64,000 nucleotides of DNA from Mucilaginibacter gotjawali (GCF_002355435.1 NZ_AP017313.1:5518001-5582000); one strand, 5' to 3'. Shown: positions 25,358-33,999, numbered from the stretch's first letter. Translations and numbers: made by a program. Notes: generated by a model not told the origin, from the sequence alone.

Positions 25358-25615
25358 TTAGGCGGATTCCTCTCTGTTTTCTTCAACCTGTCTTAAAAGA
25401 ATTTCAATTCCTTCTTCTCTAGTCATAATGTTCCCTAATTCTTTTAAAGACTGTTCATCATTATAAATCCCATTAGAGTCATTCCATGATAACCAGTCAA
25501 TTATATCATTTCTACTCATACCATTGACGAGAGCTATCAATTGCTCTTCTGAAATACTTGTCAGTGATTCACGTTTATAATAATTCCAAATACTCATTTG
25601 TTTTTTTATAAGCAA
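25358..25615 (-). CDS. hypothetical protein, 85 aa
   Basis: This 85-residue acidic helical protein has no recognised domain. It has a MSRNDIIDWLSWND motif and an acidic C-terminus. The frame is convergent with the recombinase gene, ending 6 bp from it, and lies upstream of the divergent methyltransferase gene. A shorter start at the internal Met (MSIWNYYKRE) is plausible. It might be a restriction-modification accessory protein but nothing in it shows that. Confidence 0.5.
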   Translation of the reverse strand: MLIKKQMSIWNYYKRESLTSISEEQLIALVNGMSRNDIIDWLSWNDSNGIYNDEQSLKELGNIMTREEGIEILLRQVEENREESA

Positions 25616-25838
25616 GATACGGACTAGATTCTTGGATTTTGAATTAACTGAACTTTAATTTAAATAGTCACGTCTATAAACTTAAGCAACAAACTCATTT
25701 GATTTCTTGGTTTACCCTTTAATAATGGAAATTGAGTGTATAAATGTTAATTTGTTATAAACTTTTGTAGGGGGCATTTAGCGTGTTTAGATATTTTAAT
25801 CTATATTAATCGGTATGTTTGTTTGAAAATTATTTTTT

Positions 25839-26879
25839 ATGGCATTAAATGCAGTTTCTCTTTTTGCTGGCGGTGGTGGTTTGGATTTGGGTTTTTCGGC
25901 TGCAGGATTCAACATAATTTACTCAACAGATATTGATACCTACTCATGTGAAACTCTAAAATTAAATCAAGGTCGGCAACCCTATTATAATGAACATTTA
26001 GTTGAAGCGACCGATGTTCGGTCTTTGGATAGTAAAGATATACTTAACAAAATTGCCAGGACAAAAGAAGATATAGATTTTATAATTGGAGGTCCACCCT
26101 GTCAGGCGTTTTCAGTTTTTGGAAAACGTAAAGGATTAGAAGATCCACGTGGAAATTTAGTATATGAATATGCAAGAATTATCAACGAACTGAAACCAAA
26201 AGGTTTTCTGTTTGAAAATGTTTCTGGGTTGAAAACAATTCATAATGGCGATTTATACAAAGAATTGATAGAAGTTCTTTCTTTTAACGGAGAATATACC
26301 ATTAGTGCTTTCGAGTATGATGTTGCTAATTATGGTATTCCTCAATTTCGGTCTAGAATAATAATAATAGGGACTTCAAATGGTGTAGAAGCCAGCCGAA
26401 TGATACAAACCCATAAAGCCAATCAACCGGGATTGTTAAATAATTTACGTCCATATACGACAGTTAAAGATGCGTTGCGCGAATTGCCGCTTCCAACCGA
26501 AGGAAGTGCTTATAATCACATCGGAAGAGAACATAGCCAAAGAATTATTGACAGGTATAGAGGACTTGAATTCGGCGAACGCGACCCTTTAACTCGAATA
26601 AATAAACTACATCCAGCTAGACCTAGTTATACAATTATCGTTGGTTCAGATAAAGGTGGTGGTAAAGGACATGTTCATCCGCATTATCCTCGAGAAGTTA
26701 CACCAAGAGAAAGTGCTCGAATCCAAACATTTCCAGATTGGTGGGAATTTTATGGCACGGGTAGACATGTAATTCGGCAAGTTGGGAATGCTGTCCCACC
26801 TTTATTTGGTAGTTTGTTAGCAAGTCATGTAAGAAAAGAGGTTTTTTTGATGACGATGTTGCCGGCTATGATGAATTAA
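25839..26879 (+). CDS. DNA (cytosine-5) methyltransferase
   Basis: This 346-residue m5C methyltransferase has all the main motifs: motif I LFAGGGGLDLGF, motif IV GGPPCQAFS with catalytic Cys88, motif VI FENVSGL, motif VIII QFRSRIIIIG and motif X RQVGNAVPP. It transfers methyl groups from SAM to cytosine in a specific sequence that cannot be deduced. The next gene starts 27 bp downstream and encodes a nuclease, so the pair is a type II-like restriction-modification operon. Confidence 0.96.
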   Translation: MALNAVSLFAGGGGLDLGFSAAGFNIIYSTDIDTYSCETLKLNQGRQPYYNEHLVEATDVRSLDSKDILNKIARTKEDIDFIIGGPPCQAFSVFGKRKGLEDPRGNLVYEYARIINELKPKGFLFENVSGLKTIHNGDLYKELIEVLSFNGEYTISAFEYDVANYGIPQFRSRIIIIGTSNGVEASRMIQTHKANQPGLLNNLRPYTTVKDALRELPLPTEGSAYNHIGREHSQRIIDRYRGLEFGERDPLTRINKLHPARPSYTIIVGSDKGGGKGHVHPHYPREVTPRESARIQTFPDWWEFYGTGRHVIRQVGNAVPPLFGSLLASHVRKEVFLMTMLPAMMN

Positions 26880-26906
26880 CAGAAATACTAGACCTATCAT
26901 ATCTAA

Positions 26907-28424
26907 ATGTTAATCAAGGATCTTTTCAGTCATAAAATACATTCTAGTAGTGATGACTGGCCGTTAAAATTAATTGAAATAGCCAGTGTATTTGCACGCT
27001 TTGACGGATTACCATTCGATAGGTCAGCCATCGAAGAAAGTTTTAAATCAATTAGCCCAAGAGCTTCAATTGTAGCGAGAGACCCATCTAAATATCGGGA
27101 TGAGATAAGTGCATATCCCGCCTACTTAGGTTTATACCGTTTGGAAAAAGAAAGCGGAAAATGGATTTTACGTTTAAGTGAAACAGCCAAGCGATTTCTT
27201 ATAGGGGAAGAGCCTAATGTTTCTGCTTTCATGATTTTACAATTGTCAATGTTTCAATTTCCAAATGGCAATGGGGCGAGCTTTTCGACTAATAACGTAA
27301 GGTTACAAAATAATGCAAGTGAACGGACATTAATGTTTATCCAAAATGGAATACATTTATCTCCTTTTAGATTAATATGTAAAGCATTAATAGCTGATTC
27401 GATTATTAACGGAATTGATTCTCTACATCCGAGAGTATCCGTAGACGAAATTTCCATTCTGTGTAATGATAGTAGAATAAACAGAAGTGCCTCTCCAGAT
27501 ATTGAAGATGTAGTTACCCTATTAAATGGTATTAGAAAGAATGATATTCCTCCAATACCGGGCTTCGAGCGTAGACTTCATATCCTTAACCACACCGATT
27601 TAATTGAGGTTACAAATGGGTGGATATATTTAAGGCCAGCGTATTCACCGGCAGATGAAGCTCGTCTTGTAAAATTATTGACATTGGTGAGTTCAATCGA
27701 CCTGCAATTTGACAAATTTGATTCGATACAAACGCATAATGACCTTCAAAATGCGATAGGCGGTGGTGAATGGTCTAAATATTTCGATGGGGTAGTTCAA
27801 CTACCGTCTGATCTAGTTCAAGAGGTAGCAGGTGAAATAATTCAGGGCAATGCTATTCCTATTTCAATTTCAGCAAATGAAACAGATGAATTAGTTGCTG
27901 ATAATAAGGCAATAGTATTTAAATATCCATTGCGTGAAAGAGGGTCAGAACCTTCTTACAGCAATGAGGGTGCTTATCGAAAAAGTGTGTTGGCAGACCC
28001 GGAGGTCACACGTGTTAAACGGCAAAAAAGCAACTTGCAACATAAGATTCTTATGTCGCAATTAGATGAACATTTAAGGAAACTGGGCGCTACACCAAAG
28101 GAAAATGAACATATTGATTTATATGCGGAATTATCCGCCGATACAGGATTCTTATTTGAGGTAAAAAGCGTTCATTCAGAAAATCTGTTAAGCCAAACTC
28201 GTAAAGGTTTAAGTCAACTATATGAATATCGGTTCAGATATTCCGAAGATATATTAAAGAACTCAACACTATGTTTGGTGTATCCCTATGAGCCTACTGA
28301 AATAAATTGGCTTCAAGATTATCTATGTGTTGATAGAGGAATAGCAATAGCGTGGTTTGACAACGAAAATTTTTGTTTTCCAACCTACTGTCAACCAAAA
28401 CTCGGCCAGTTAAAAAGTGCATAA
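26907..28424 (+). CDS. probable type II restriction endonuclease, PD-(D/E)XK
   Basis: This 505-residue protein follows the m5C methyltransferase by 27 bp. The N-terminal two thirds (about 1-370) are unrecognised and probably hold the DNA recognition part. The C-terminal region carries a PD-(D/E)XK-type site with Asp404 (HIDLYAEL) and Glu418-Val-Lys420 (FLFEVKS), followed by the QLYEYR helix common in this nuclease fold. This order fits a restriction enzyme paired with the methyltransferase. It could also be a larger recognition-plus-cleavage enzyme outside the well-known families. No frame damage is visible, so the pair looks functional. Confidence 0.75.
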   Translation: MLIKDLFSHKIHSSSDDWPLKLIEIASVFARFDGLPFDRSAIEESFKSISPRASIVARDPSKYRDEISAYPAYLGLYRLEKESGKWILRLSETAKRFLIGEEPNVSAFMILQLSMFQFPNGNGASFSTNNVRLQNNASERTLMFIQNGIHLSPFRLICKALIADSIINGIDSLHPRVSVDEISILCNDSRINRSASPDIEDVVTLLNGIRKNDIPPIPGFERRLHILNHTDLIEVTNGWIYLRPAYSPADEARLVKLLTLVSSIDLQFDKFDSIQTHNDLQNAIGGGEWSKYFDGVVQLPSDLVQEVAGEIIQGNAIPISISANETDELVADNKAIVFKYPLRERGSEPSYSNEGAYRKSVLADPEVTRVKRQKSNLQHKILMSQLDEHLRKLGATPKENEHIDLYAELSADTGFLFEVKSVHSENLLSQTRKGLSQLYEYRFRYSEDILKNSTLCLVYPYEPTEINWLQDYLCVDRGIAIAWFDNENFCFPTYCQPKLGQLKSA

Positions 28425-28430
28425 TATCGA

Positions 28431-29042
28431 TTATTCATCCTTTCGCACGTGATAAATTGAGTTATAAGTGTGACCAGTTTCCGCGTGCTTGTGATTTATT
28501 TGACCGATTAACAATCGTTCTCCGACTATTCCTATCCTATGCCCATTAGGTTTATATCCAATCTCATATTCTTTATCCAAAAGAACATCAGTTAGCTTAT
28601 CAAGTTTGTATCGAATATAAATCGCATGTTTCGGGGTTATTTTAATTCCACTAATTAAAGCTCTAATTATTGATTGCTTTTCCTCGAAATTAAGAGACGT
28701 ATCTTTGATTTTTTCCGTAAAGTTCTCTATTACTTGTAATACTGACTCTTTTTGGTGCAACGAATTTAATTTGCTTAGGAAGTGGTCTTTATTACCCTGA
28801 TTGTGAGATAATTCATTTAGATACTCCATTCTTAATGGATTATATTCAATATCAGTCAACTTCCCCTCATTGTAGCGTCGATTTAAATTTAATAGGTTTT
28901 TATTCAATTCTTCAATTTCTTTCTCACTCTTATGTAGCAAATCTTTAAAGGTTTTTATGTCGTCACCTTCCTCCATATTTTTAAAATATTCTAAAACATT
29001 TTGCTTTATTTTTTTTACTTCACTCCAAACTAAATCATCCAA
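28431..29042 (-). pseudogene. C-terminal part of the large serine integrase, frameshifted
   Basis: This frame carries the coiled-coil and C-terminal part of a large serine recombinase: a long Lys/Glu/Leu helix segment followed by a beta-rich end (GIKITPKHAIYIRYKL). The same frame extends without stops up to about 29140, encoding the second half of the zinc ribbon (NAYCCLSQRYKGKFC). It continues the N-terminal frame 29123-30154 after a one-base shift at a run of six A. Together they would give about 574 residues, the normal size of large serine integrases. Confidence 0.8.
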
Positions 29043-29122
29043 ATATTCAATAGAAATGCCGTTTGTCCCACAGAATTTCCCTTTATATCTTTGACTTAAA
29101 CAACAATAAGCGTTGTCTCTTT

Positions 29123-30154
29123 TTATATCAATTCTTTTTTACCATAAAAGGACTGCCCACACTGACCACATTTAATTAATCCTTTCAAAAGAAACTTATT
29201 TACCGTTGCCCCGCTCTTGCTATATGGGGCTTCTCTAAAGTGTTTTTTGTCTTCTATCAAATTTTGAACAGTATCGAAAACTATTGGATCTATAATGATG
29301 GGGGATTCCACAGTCAATTCTCGGTATCTTCTCTGCCCCTTATAAATTGGATTTTTCAACATTCCTAAAACAGTTTTATCTCGCCACCTAAAGTCATCGC
29401 CTGATTTAATCACTTTCCCTTCCGGAATAACCTCTCCATTTGCTTTTCTCCTTTCACCTCTTTTTATTGTCATTTGGCCATTCTGAATTAGGTTTCGTCT
29501 TGTTGGTATCTTGTTCATGTTTAAATAGTCAGCAATCACAAACGTTCCTTTTCCATCTATATACATTTTAAATATTAACTCAACTACCTTCGCTTCTTCT
29601 GGATTTATAACCAACAGTTTTTTTACCTTTTTATAACCATAGGGCAAAAGCGGACCTCCGCCAGCGTTGCCCTCTTTCGCACTTTGCACAAGTGCTCTTT
29701 TTATTTTTATTTGAGTTTGTATCCGGTAATAGGAACTTGTTAAACCTTGAATTCTTGACATGAATTCAATATTTGGATCTTGTAAATTTAATTCACCCGA
29801 AGGCGTAAATATTTTGATTCCTGAAGATTTGAAAATTGATATGATTATTTGAGGTTCTTCATATTTTCCGTCCCTACTCCATCTATCTATATCAACTGAA
29901 AACATTCCGCCTAATTTTCCAGCATCAACGTCCAACATAAGTTGTCTCATACCAGGTCGGTCTAAATAGCTAATCGAACCGCTTTGAGCAGAATCATCAT
30001 AGATGGTATAAGTCCATCCTAGTAAATTTGCTTTACTAATTCCGCTCTCTCTCTGTTCATGTGTAGAAATTCCTTCGTTAGCTTGCTGTTGTGTCGAAAC
30101 TCTTATGTAAATTCCCAAATGATTTGGCAGTGTTTTAAGCTTATTTTTAGCCAT
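29123..30154 (-). CDS. large serine integrase, N-terminal and recombinase part (frameshifted)
   Basis: This 343-residue frame holds the catalytic domain with nucleophile Ser20 (GIYIRVSTQQQ) and the SRIQGLTS-type long helix. The Recombinase domain (about 165-290) and the first half of the zinc beta ribbon (CGQCGQSFYGKK) follow, then it stops at TAA after a run of six A. The continuation is in the -1 frame at 28431-29140. The start lies about 60 bp from attR, the usual place for an integrase next to its attP. This is almost certainly the enzyme that inserted the element in comM. Whether the split is a true mutation, a sequencing error or slippage cannot be told here. Confidence 0.88.
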   Translation of the reverse strand: MAKNKLKTLPNHLGIYIRVSTQQQANEGISTHEQRESGISKANLLGWTYTIYDDSAQSGSISYLDRPGMRQLMLDVDAGKLGGMFSVDIDRWSRDGKYEEPQIIISIFKSSGIKIFTPSGELNLQDPNIEFMSRIQGLTSSYYRIQTQIKIKRALVQSAKEGNAGGGPLLPYGYKKVKKLLVINPEEAKVVELIFKMYIDGKGTFVIADYLNMNKIPTRRNLIQNGQMTIKRGERRKANGEVIPEGKVIKSGDDFRWRDKTVLGMLKNPIYKGQRRYRELTVESPIIIDPIVFDTVQNLIEDKKHFREAPYSKSGATVNKFLLKGLIKCGQCGQSFYGKKELI

Positions 30155-30185
30155 ATTGAAGTATTTTGTGTCAAATATAACTGTA

Positions 30186-30240
30186 AATCAGACGGAAACA
30201 AAAGATATTCAAGGGATGTGGCCCTGGTAGGCGGAGGCAG
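30186..30240 (+). other. right attachment site (attR) of the comM element
   Basis: The element-side inverted arm AATCAGACG is at 30186-30194, 22 bp from the core centre. The crossover GAT is at 30215-30217 and comM resumes with GTGGCCCTGGTA. The arm is the exact reverse complement of the one at attL. Confidence 0.85.
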
Positions 30241-30916
30241 CAACCCCCAGCCCGGCGAAATCTCGCTGGCCCATAACGGCGTATTGTTTCTGGATGAACT
30301 GCCTGAATTTAAACGCAGCGCCCTCGAGGTAATGCGCCAGCCGCTGGAAGAACGCCGGGTAACCATTTCCCGCGCCAAGTTTACTGTCGATTACCCCAGC
30401 TCATTTATGCTTGTCGCAAGTATGAACCCCTGTCCCTGCGGCTATTTTAACCACCCCGAGAAGGAATGCGTATGCCCGCCGGGCGTAGTGCAAAAATATT
30501 TGAGCAAGATCTCAGGGCCCTTACTTGACCGCATCGATCTGCACGTAGAAGTTACCCCGGTAAACTTTAACGAACTGGCCAGCGACCGCCTCGCCGAAAA
30601 AAGCGAACTTATCCGCGACCGGGTGATTAAAGCCCGCGAGATCCAGGCCGAACGCTTTGGCAGCCGGCCAGACCTGCATGCCAACGCCCAGATGAGCCCC
30701 CAAATGGTGCGCGACATCTGCAAAATTACCCCTGCCGGCCAAAACCTCCTCAAAAAAGCCATGGAAAAACTCGGCCTGTCCGCCCGTGCATACGATCGCA
30801 TTTTAAAAGTTGCCCGCACCATCGCCGACCTAGCCGGCAGCGAAGAAATCCAACTGGAGCATTTGGCGGAGGCTATCCATTTCAGGAGTTTGGACAGAGA
30901 GGGCTGGGCGGGGTAG
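30218..30916 (+). pseudogene. comM: 3' part of comM/yifB, separated from its start
   Basis: From codon 283 onward the ComM C-terminal half is intact. It has Walker B VLFLDELPEF, the RRVTISRAKFT segment, the MNPCPCGYFNH and KECVCPPG zinc-like motif, and the magnesium-chelatase C-terminal domain (LDRIDLHVEV, ARAYDRILKVARTIADLAG, ending FRSLDREGWAG). The frame joins the 5' part exactly at the shared GAT codon. An in-frame upstream start inside element DNA (about 30059) exists but would give a protein lacking Walker A. Confidence 0.95.
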
Positions 30917-31262
30917 GTTTGAATAATGAACACCGAATTTTGAACCTGCCTGCCGGCTGGCAGGTAATGAATGTCGAAGTGATACTTCGGCGTTGGACAT
31001 TCGAAATTCATTATTCGATATTGTTTTCAGCTGTACGAAAATATCGTACAGCTGAAATTTAAAGTAGTAAAAATTCGAAGTTATAGATAGAGATATGGGA
31101 AATTGTCCGAAAAAATCAGACAGTTGGAACATGCATAGGCCTTCAAAGTGCTGGGATGAGTTAGTTACAATTTGTAACTGACCAGGATGCCCACGGATGT
31201 GGTAGTAGTGGAGACATAGTCTCCGGGCATAGTTATCCGTAGTGGGACACTGTGGACCAGGT
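30833..31262. repeat. comM tail plus noncoding block, copy 1
   Basis: From the last ~28 codons of comM through about 31262 this stretch is repeated at 32833-33225 with roughly 80% identity by eye. Past the comM stop it is noncoding (345 bp). It holds an imperfect TTCGAA-rich hairpin (about 30918-31020), a 14-bp perfect hairpin (31025-31057), a small AGTTACA/TGTAACT hairpin and a GGAGAC/GTCTCC hairpin. Confidence 0.75.
31025..31057. repeat. 14-bp hairpin covarying with a second copy
   Basis: TTTCAGCTGTACGA pairs with TCGTACAGCTGAAA over loop AAATA. The matching hairpin at 32978-33012 has a C-G pair replaced by A-T, so pairing is preserved although the sequence changed. Confidence 0.7.
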
Positions 31263-31277
31263 AAGTAAAATGAAACG

Positions 31278-32057
31278 ATGAGACATAGGATAATCATAGT
31301 TCTCTTCTTCACATTAGCGCTGTTTAGATTAACAGCGAATGCCCAGGATTTTGTAAAAACAAAAGAGGATAACGACAGTAAAAAAGATGCAAAGAAGTTT
31401 ACACTCAGGTCCATGGATGGTAAAGTTCAACAGGTTCATTTGGTGCCGGATTACTTCAGGCATATTTTAAGAATTAGCTGCTTAAAGGATACCATAACCG
31501 ATTATGATTTCTGGGGAGTGCCGGTTGAAACGCGCATCTTAAACAAACAATTCCTGGAGATCAAATATGCCGTCAGGGGAGGTTCGGGTATCGGTGCCCA
31601 AGATATAATGCTTTTATGCGTCAGTAATAACAAACTGTGTGAATCTCTGCACGCGCAAAGATTATTAACAGGGGAATCAGGCGACGGACAAGAAAATTAT
31701 AACATAAAAATTGTCGCGCTGGAAGGCGTTAATAATAAGACTTACAAACTTATTGTGGATGTCCATGATGCCCGTAATTCAAAACGCGATCCCGCGGCAG
31801 ATTATAATTACAACAACCAAACTACTTTGAGTTTTGATACAAACCGGAATGTTTTTTACAGCATCAAACAGGATTTGTATAATAGTTTTATCAATATGTA
31901 CAATCCCAAAAATCATAAAACCTTTAAAAAACCAATTGGGGGCAATTTCCCTGCAAGTATTTTAGGCAAGGAGACCTACTACTTTATAAAAGGCGGATGG
32001 TATCAGTTTGCAGACAATAAGGATTTGTATCCATATGCGGCAGGTACGACCAAATGA
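31278..32057 (+). CDS. hypothetical secreted protein, 259 aa
   Basis: This 259-residue protein has a signal peptide ending LTANAQ (about residue 22), so it is exported. The mature protein begins with a basic, charged linker (KTKEDNDSKKDAKK). It then forms a beta-rich domain with conserved-looking GVPVETRILNKQFLEIKYAVRGGSG and a C-terminal NFPASILGKETYYFIKGGWYQ motif. I do not recognise a family. It lies between two copies of the comM tail and has no operon partner. Confidence 0.65.
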   Translation: MRHRIIIVLFFTLALFRLTANAQDFVKTKEDNDSKKDAKKFTLRSMDGKVQQVHLVPDYFRHILRISCLKDTITDYDFWGVPVETRILNKQFLEIKYAVRGGSGIGAQDIMLLCVSNNKLCESLHAQRLLTGESGDGQENYNIKIVALEGVNNKTYKLIVDVHDARNSKRDPAADYNYNNQTTLSFDTNRNVFYSIKQDLYNSFINMYNPKNHKTFKKPIGGNFPASILGKETYYFIKGGWYQFADNKDLYPYAAGTTK

Positions 32058-32063
32058 GAGTTG

Positions 32064-32117
32064 ATGGCGGGAGTTGTATATTTCAGGAGTTTGGATAGAG
32101 AGGGATGGGCGGGGTAG
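32064..32117. repeat. comM tail, short copy 2
   Basis: About 54 bp similar to the last 18 codons of comM, including TTTCAGGAGTTTGGA and GGGCGGGGTAG, lie between two unrelated small genes, without the following noncoding block. Confidence 0.75.
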
Positions 32118-32150
32118 TGTATTAAAAACTAATCTTAAAAGAGCAGCAAA

Positions 32151-32765
32151 ATGGAACTCAATAAAAACAAACGAATTGTAATAATTTTTACCGCGATCTT
32201 TCTCGGATCGGTATTGGCGATTTACCTGCTCGATAAACCAAATGGTTCAATCATAAATTACCTGCCCTACATCAATGGGGCTGTTTTTCTTATGGTCGGC
32301 ATCTTTGCCTTCCTGCTTACCTTTAAGTTTTATAAACCAAAATATAAAACGGCAGAGCAGGCATTGAGAGTTGATAATTTACTCAAATCATGGGGTAAAT
32401 TGGGAAAGTTTGGTTCGATCTTTATGATCCTGTTTGGCGCTTATAATTTAATCTGGCACGACGCCAATATGTACCGTCTCAGCAGTCGGGTTGAAAATAA
32501 CAAATGGACCGAAAAGGATAGGGAAAAACTCTTAAAGATCTACATAAACGGCTTGAGTTCAAAAGACAAAAAACATCCCCAATTAGTGGTTGATTATAGT
32601 ACCTGTTCGGTAGATATGATAATGAAGCGGCTGACCAGGCAGCAATATATCGATGATTTTGCTTTGCCGAAAGACGAACAAAATAATATTTTCGAACCTA
32701 TCGTTAAAGATTGCTCCGATACTTACCATCGTCGCGTTGATAGTGCCGATAATAAGCAGAAATAA
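32151..32765 (+). CDS. hypothetical membrane protein, 204 aa
   Basis: This 204-residue protein has transmembrane segments at about residues 9-26, 36-56 and 78-94. The C-terminal part (about 105-204) is charged and probably cytosolic or periplasmic, with a YSTCSVDMIMKRLTRQQYID motif and a second Cys in IVKDCSDTYHRR. The pairing of Cys in that region suggests an exported face. No family is recognised. It sits between comM-tail copies 2 and 3. Confidence 0.6.
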   Translation: MELNKNKRIVIIFTAIFLGSVLAIYLLDKPNGSIINYLPYINGAVFLMVGIFAFLLTFKFYKPKYKTAEQALRVDNLLKSWGKLGKFGSIFMILFGAYNLIWHDANMYRLSSRVENNKWTEKDREKLLKIYINGLSSKDKKHPQLVVDYSTCSVDMIMKRLTRQQYIDDFALPKDEQNNIFEPIVKDCSDTYHRRVDSADNKQK

Positions 32766-32832
32766 ATAATTTAACCCTATGCGAACTGCAAGATATATTG
32801 TAATTATCATGGCGCGGCTAATAAGTTCCTCT

Positions 32833-33225
32833 CCAACTGGAGCATTTGGCAGAAGCCATCAATTTCAGGAGTTTGGATAGAGAGGGGTGGGCCGGGTGAT
32901 TTGAATATCGAATGCTGAATATCGAATAATGAAGTTAAATTTCGACATTGGAAATTCAACTTCATTATTCGATATTATTTTCAGATGTACGATATTTTCG
33001 TACATCTGAAAATTAAAGCAGTAGAAATTCGAAATTATAGATATGGATATGGGAAATTATCCAAAAAAATCGGACTGTTGGAATAGGCAAAGGCCTCCAA
33101 AGCATTGAAATGAGTTAGTTGCAATTTGTAACTGACCAAAATGCCCATGGATGTGGTAGTAGTGAAGAAATAGTCTCCAGCCATAGTTATCCGTAGTAGG
33201 ACACTTCGGACAGCGAGGTTGATGG
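32833..33225. repeat. comM tail plus noncoding block, copy 3
   Basis: This stretch begins with TCCAACTGGAGCATTTGGC, matching comM codons near the end, and continues through the block seen at 30917-31262. It includes the covarying hairpin (32978-33012) and a G-T wobble version of the small AGTTGCA/TGTAACT hairpin. It precedes a lipoprotein gene. Confidence 0.75.
32978..33012. repeat. 15-bp hairpin, partner of the one at 31025
   Basis: TTTTCAGATGTACGA pairs with TCGTACATCTGAAAA over loop TATTT. An A-T pair stands where the first copy has C-G. Confidence 0.7.
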
Positions 33226-33321
33226 CTTTACTAAATAAAGCATGCCGCGTCTCAAGCGGTAAAAAATACAAAGGTTAATGTGCATTATAGAATAAAAGCG
33301 CGCAATCAGCAATAAACTAAT

Positions 33322-33999
33322 ATGAACTATAAAATACTTTTAAACTTAGGCGTCGGATTGATTTTGTTCGGATGCAATTCTAATATTAAATCTAACAATC
33401 AAAAAAAAACAGACGCGGCTGTTAAAGCAAAAGTTGCGGCAAGAACTGGAACTGAAGAGGTAAAATTCACTGATAGTAATAAAAACAAAGAGGAGATCCA
33501 GGCGCTTACCAGGCAGATGCTTAAATGGGCCGGCACTAAAGGTGCAATTGAATTGCTCCCGGCTTTAAGCAAAGACAGCATTTGTGTTGGATTTGATTTT
33601 GATAAGGAAAAGCTGAACCTTGAGAAGCTAAGGAAAACAGAATTTTTCGCTGACGAGTTCATAGATAACTATGACCATATTATCCATACACTCGACAAAA
33701 AAATAAAAAACAACGAGTTCGGGAAGTGGAATGTTTATGAACTCCCGACATTTAATTTTGCTAATGATGCGAGCCCTTGGTGTTCGTGCCAGGATAACCT
33801 ATCGTGGGATAAAGTAGCGGTTGAAATTGTAAAAATTGATGATGATAAAGGAGAATTGAAATGGAACTGGGGTAAACTTGATCCCGGTACAGATCAAAGC
33901 TGGAAAGATTTTTCCTACCCTTTTAGGGTGGTAAAAGTGGATGGCAAATGGAAGATCTCCTATTTGCAAGGTTTTGATTATAACGAAAGCATTAAATGA
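33322..33999 (+). CDS. hypothetical lipoprotein, 225 aa
   Basis: This 225-residue protein has a lipobox LILFGCN (Cys near residue 18), a lysine-rich linker (about 25-50) and then a soluble domain. That domain ends with Trp-rich strands (PWCSCQDNLSWDKVAVEIV, ELKWNWGKLDPG, VVKVDGKWKISYLQGFDY). The last part resembles NTF2-like/SnoaL-type exported domains with a DGKWKI strand, but this is a weak impression. It follows the third comM-tail copy. Confidence 0.65.
   Translation: MNYKILLNLGVGLILFGCNSNIKSNNQKKTDAAVKAKVAARTGTEEVKFTDSNKNKEEIQALTRQMLKWAGTKGAIELLPALSKDSICVGFDFDKEKLNLEKLRKTEFFADEFIDNYDHIIHTLDKKIKNNEFGKWNVYELPTFNFANDASPWCSCQDNLSWDKVAVEIVKIDDDKGELKWNWGKLDPGTDQSWKDFSYPFRVVKVDGKWKISYLQGFDYNESIK

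Larger units (their letters stand above)
18987..30217. mobile_element. 11.2-kb serine-integrase element inserted in comM
   Basis: The two comM halves are separated by 11,228 bp that share GAT at both borders (18987-18989 and 30215-30217), as left by a serine integrase with a short core. The interior is visibly more AT-rich than the flanks. It encodes a split large serine integrase next to the right end, a small serine recombinase, a methyltransferase/nuclease pair, an HUH replication initiator, a retropepsin-like protease, an XRE regulator, an IS481 insertion and small unknown genes. No type IV secretion genes or classical relaxase are present. It is therefore best described as an integrative or mobilisable genomic island rather than a full conjugative element or prophage. 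Confidence 0.92.

Noticed and set aside
29123..30154. Programmed -1 frameshift of the A AAA AAG class
   Set aside because: The six A fall in AAA AAA phase, so the classical heptamer is not in frame; slippage remains only a possibility.
30917..31262. Possible retron or tRNA-like RNA in the duplicated block
   Set aside because: No reverse transcriptase nearby and no cloverleaf with a TTCGA T-loop; only hairpins can be supported.
30830..31414. 194-aa minus-strand frame over the comM tail and block
   Set aside because: It runs antisense to comM and a secreted gene, and the matching copy at 33 kb has a stop in the same frame.
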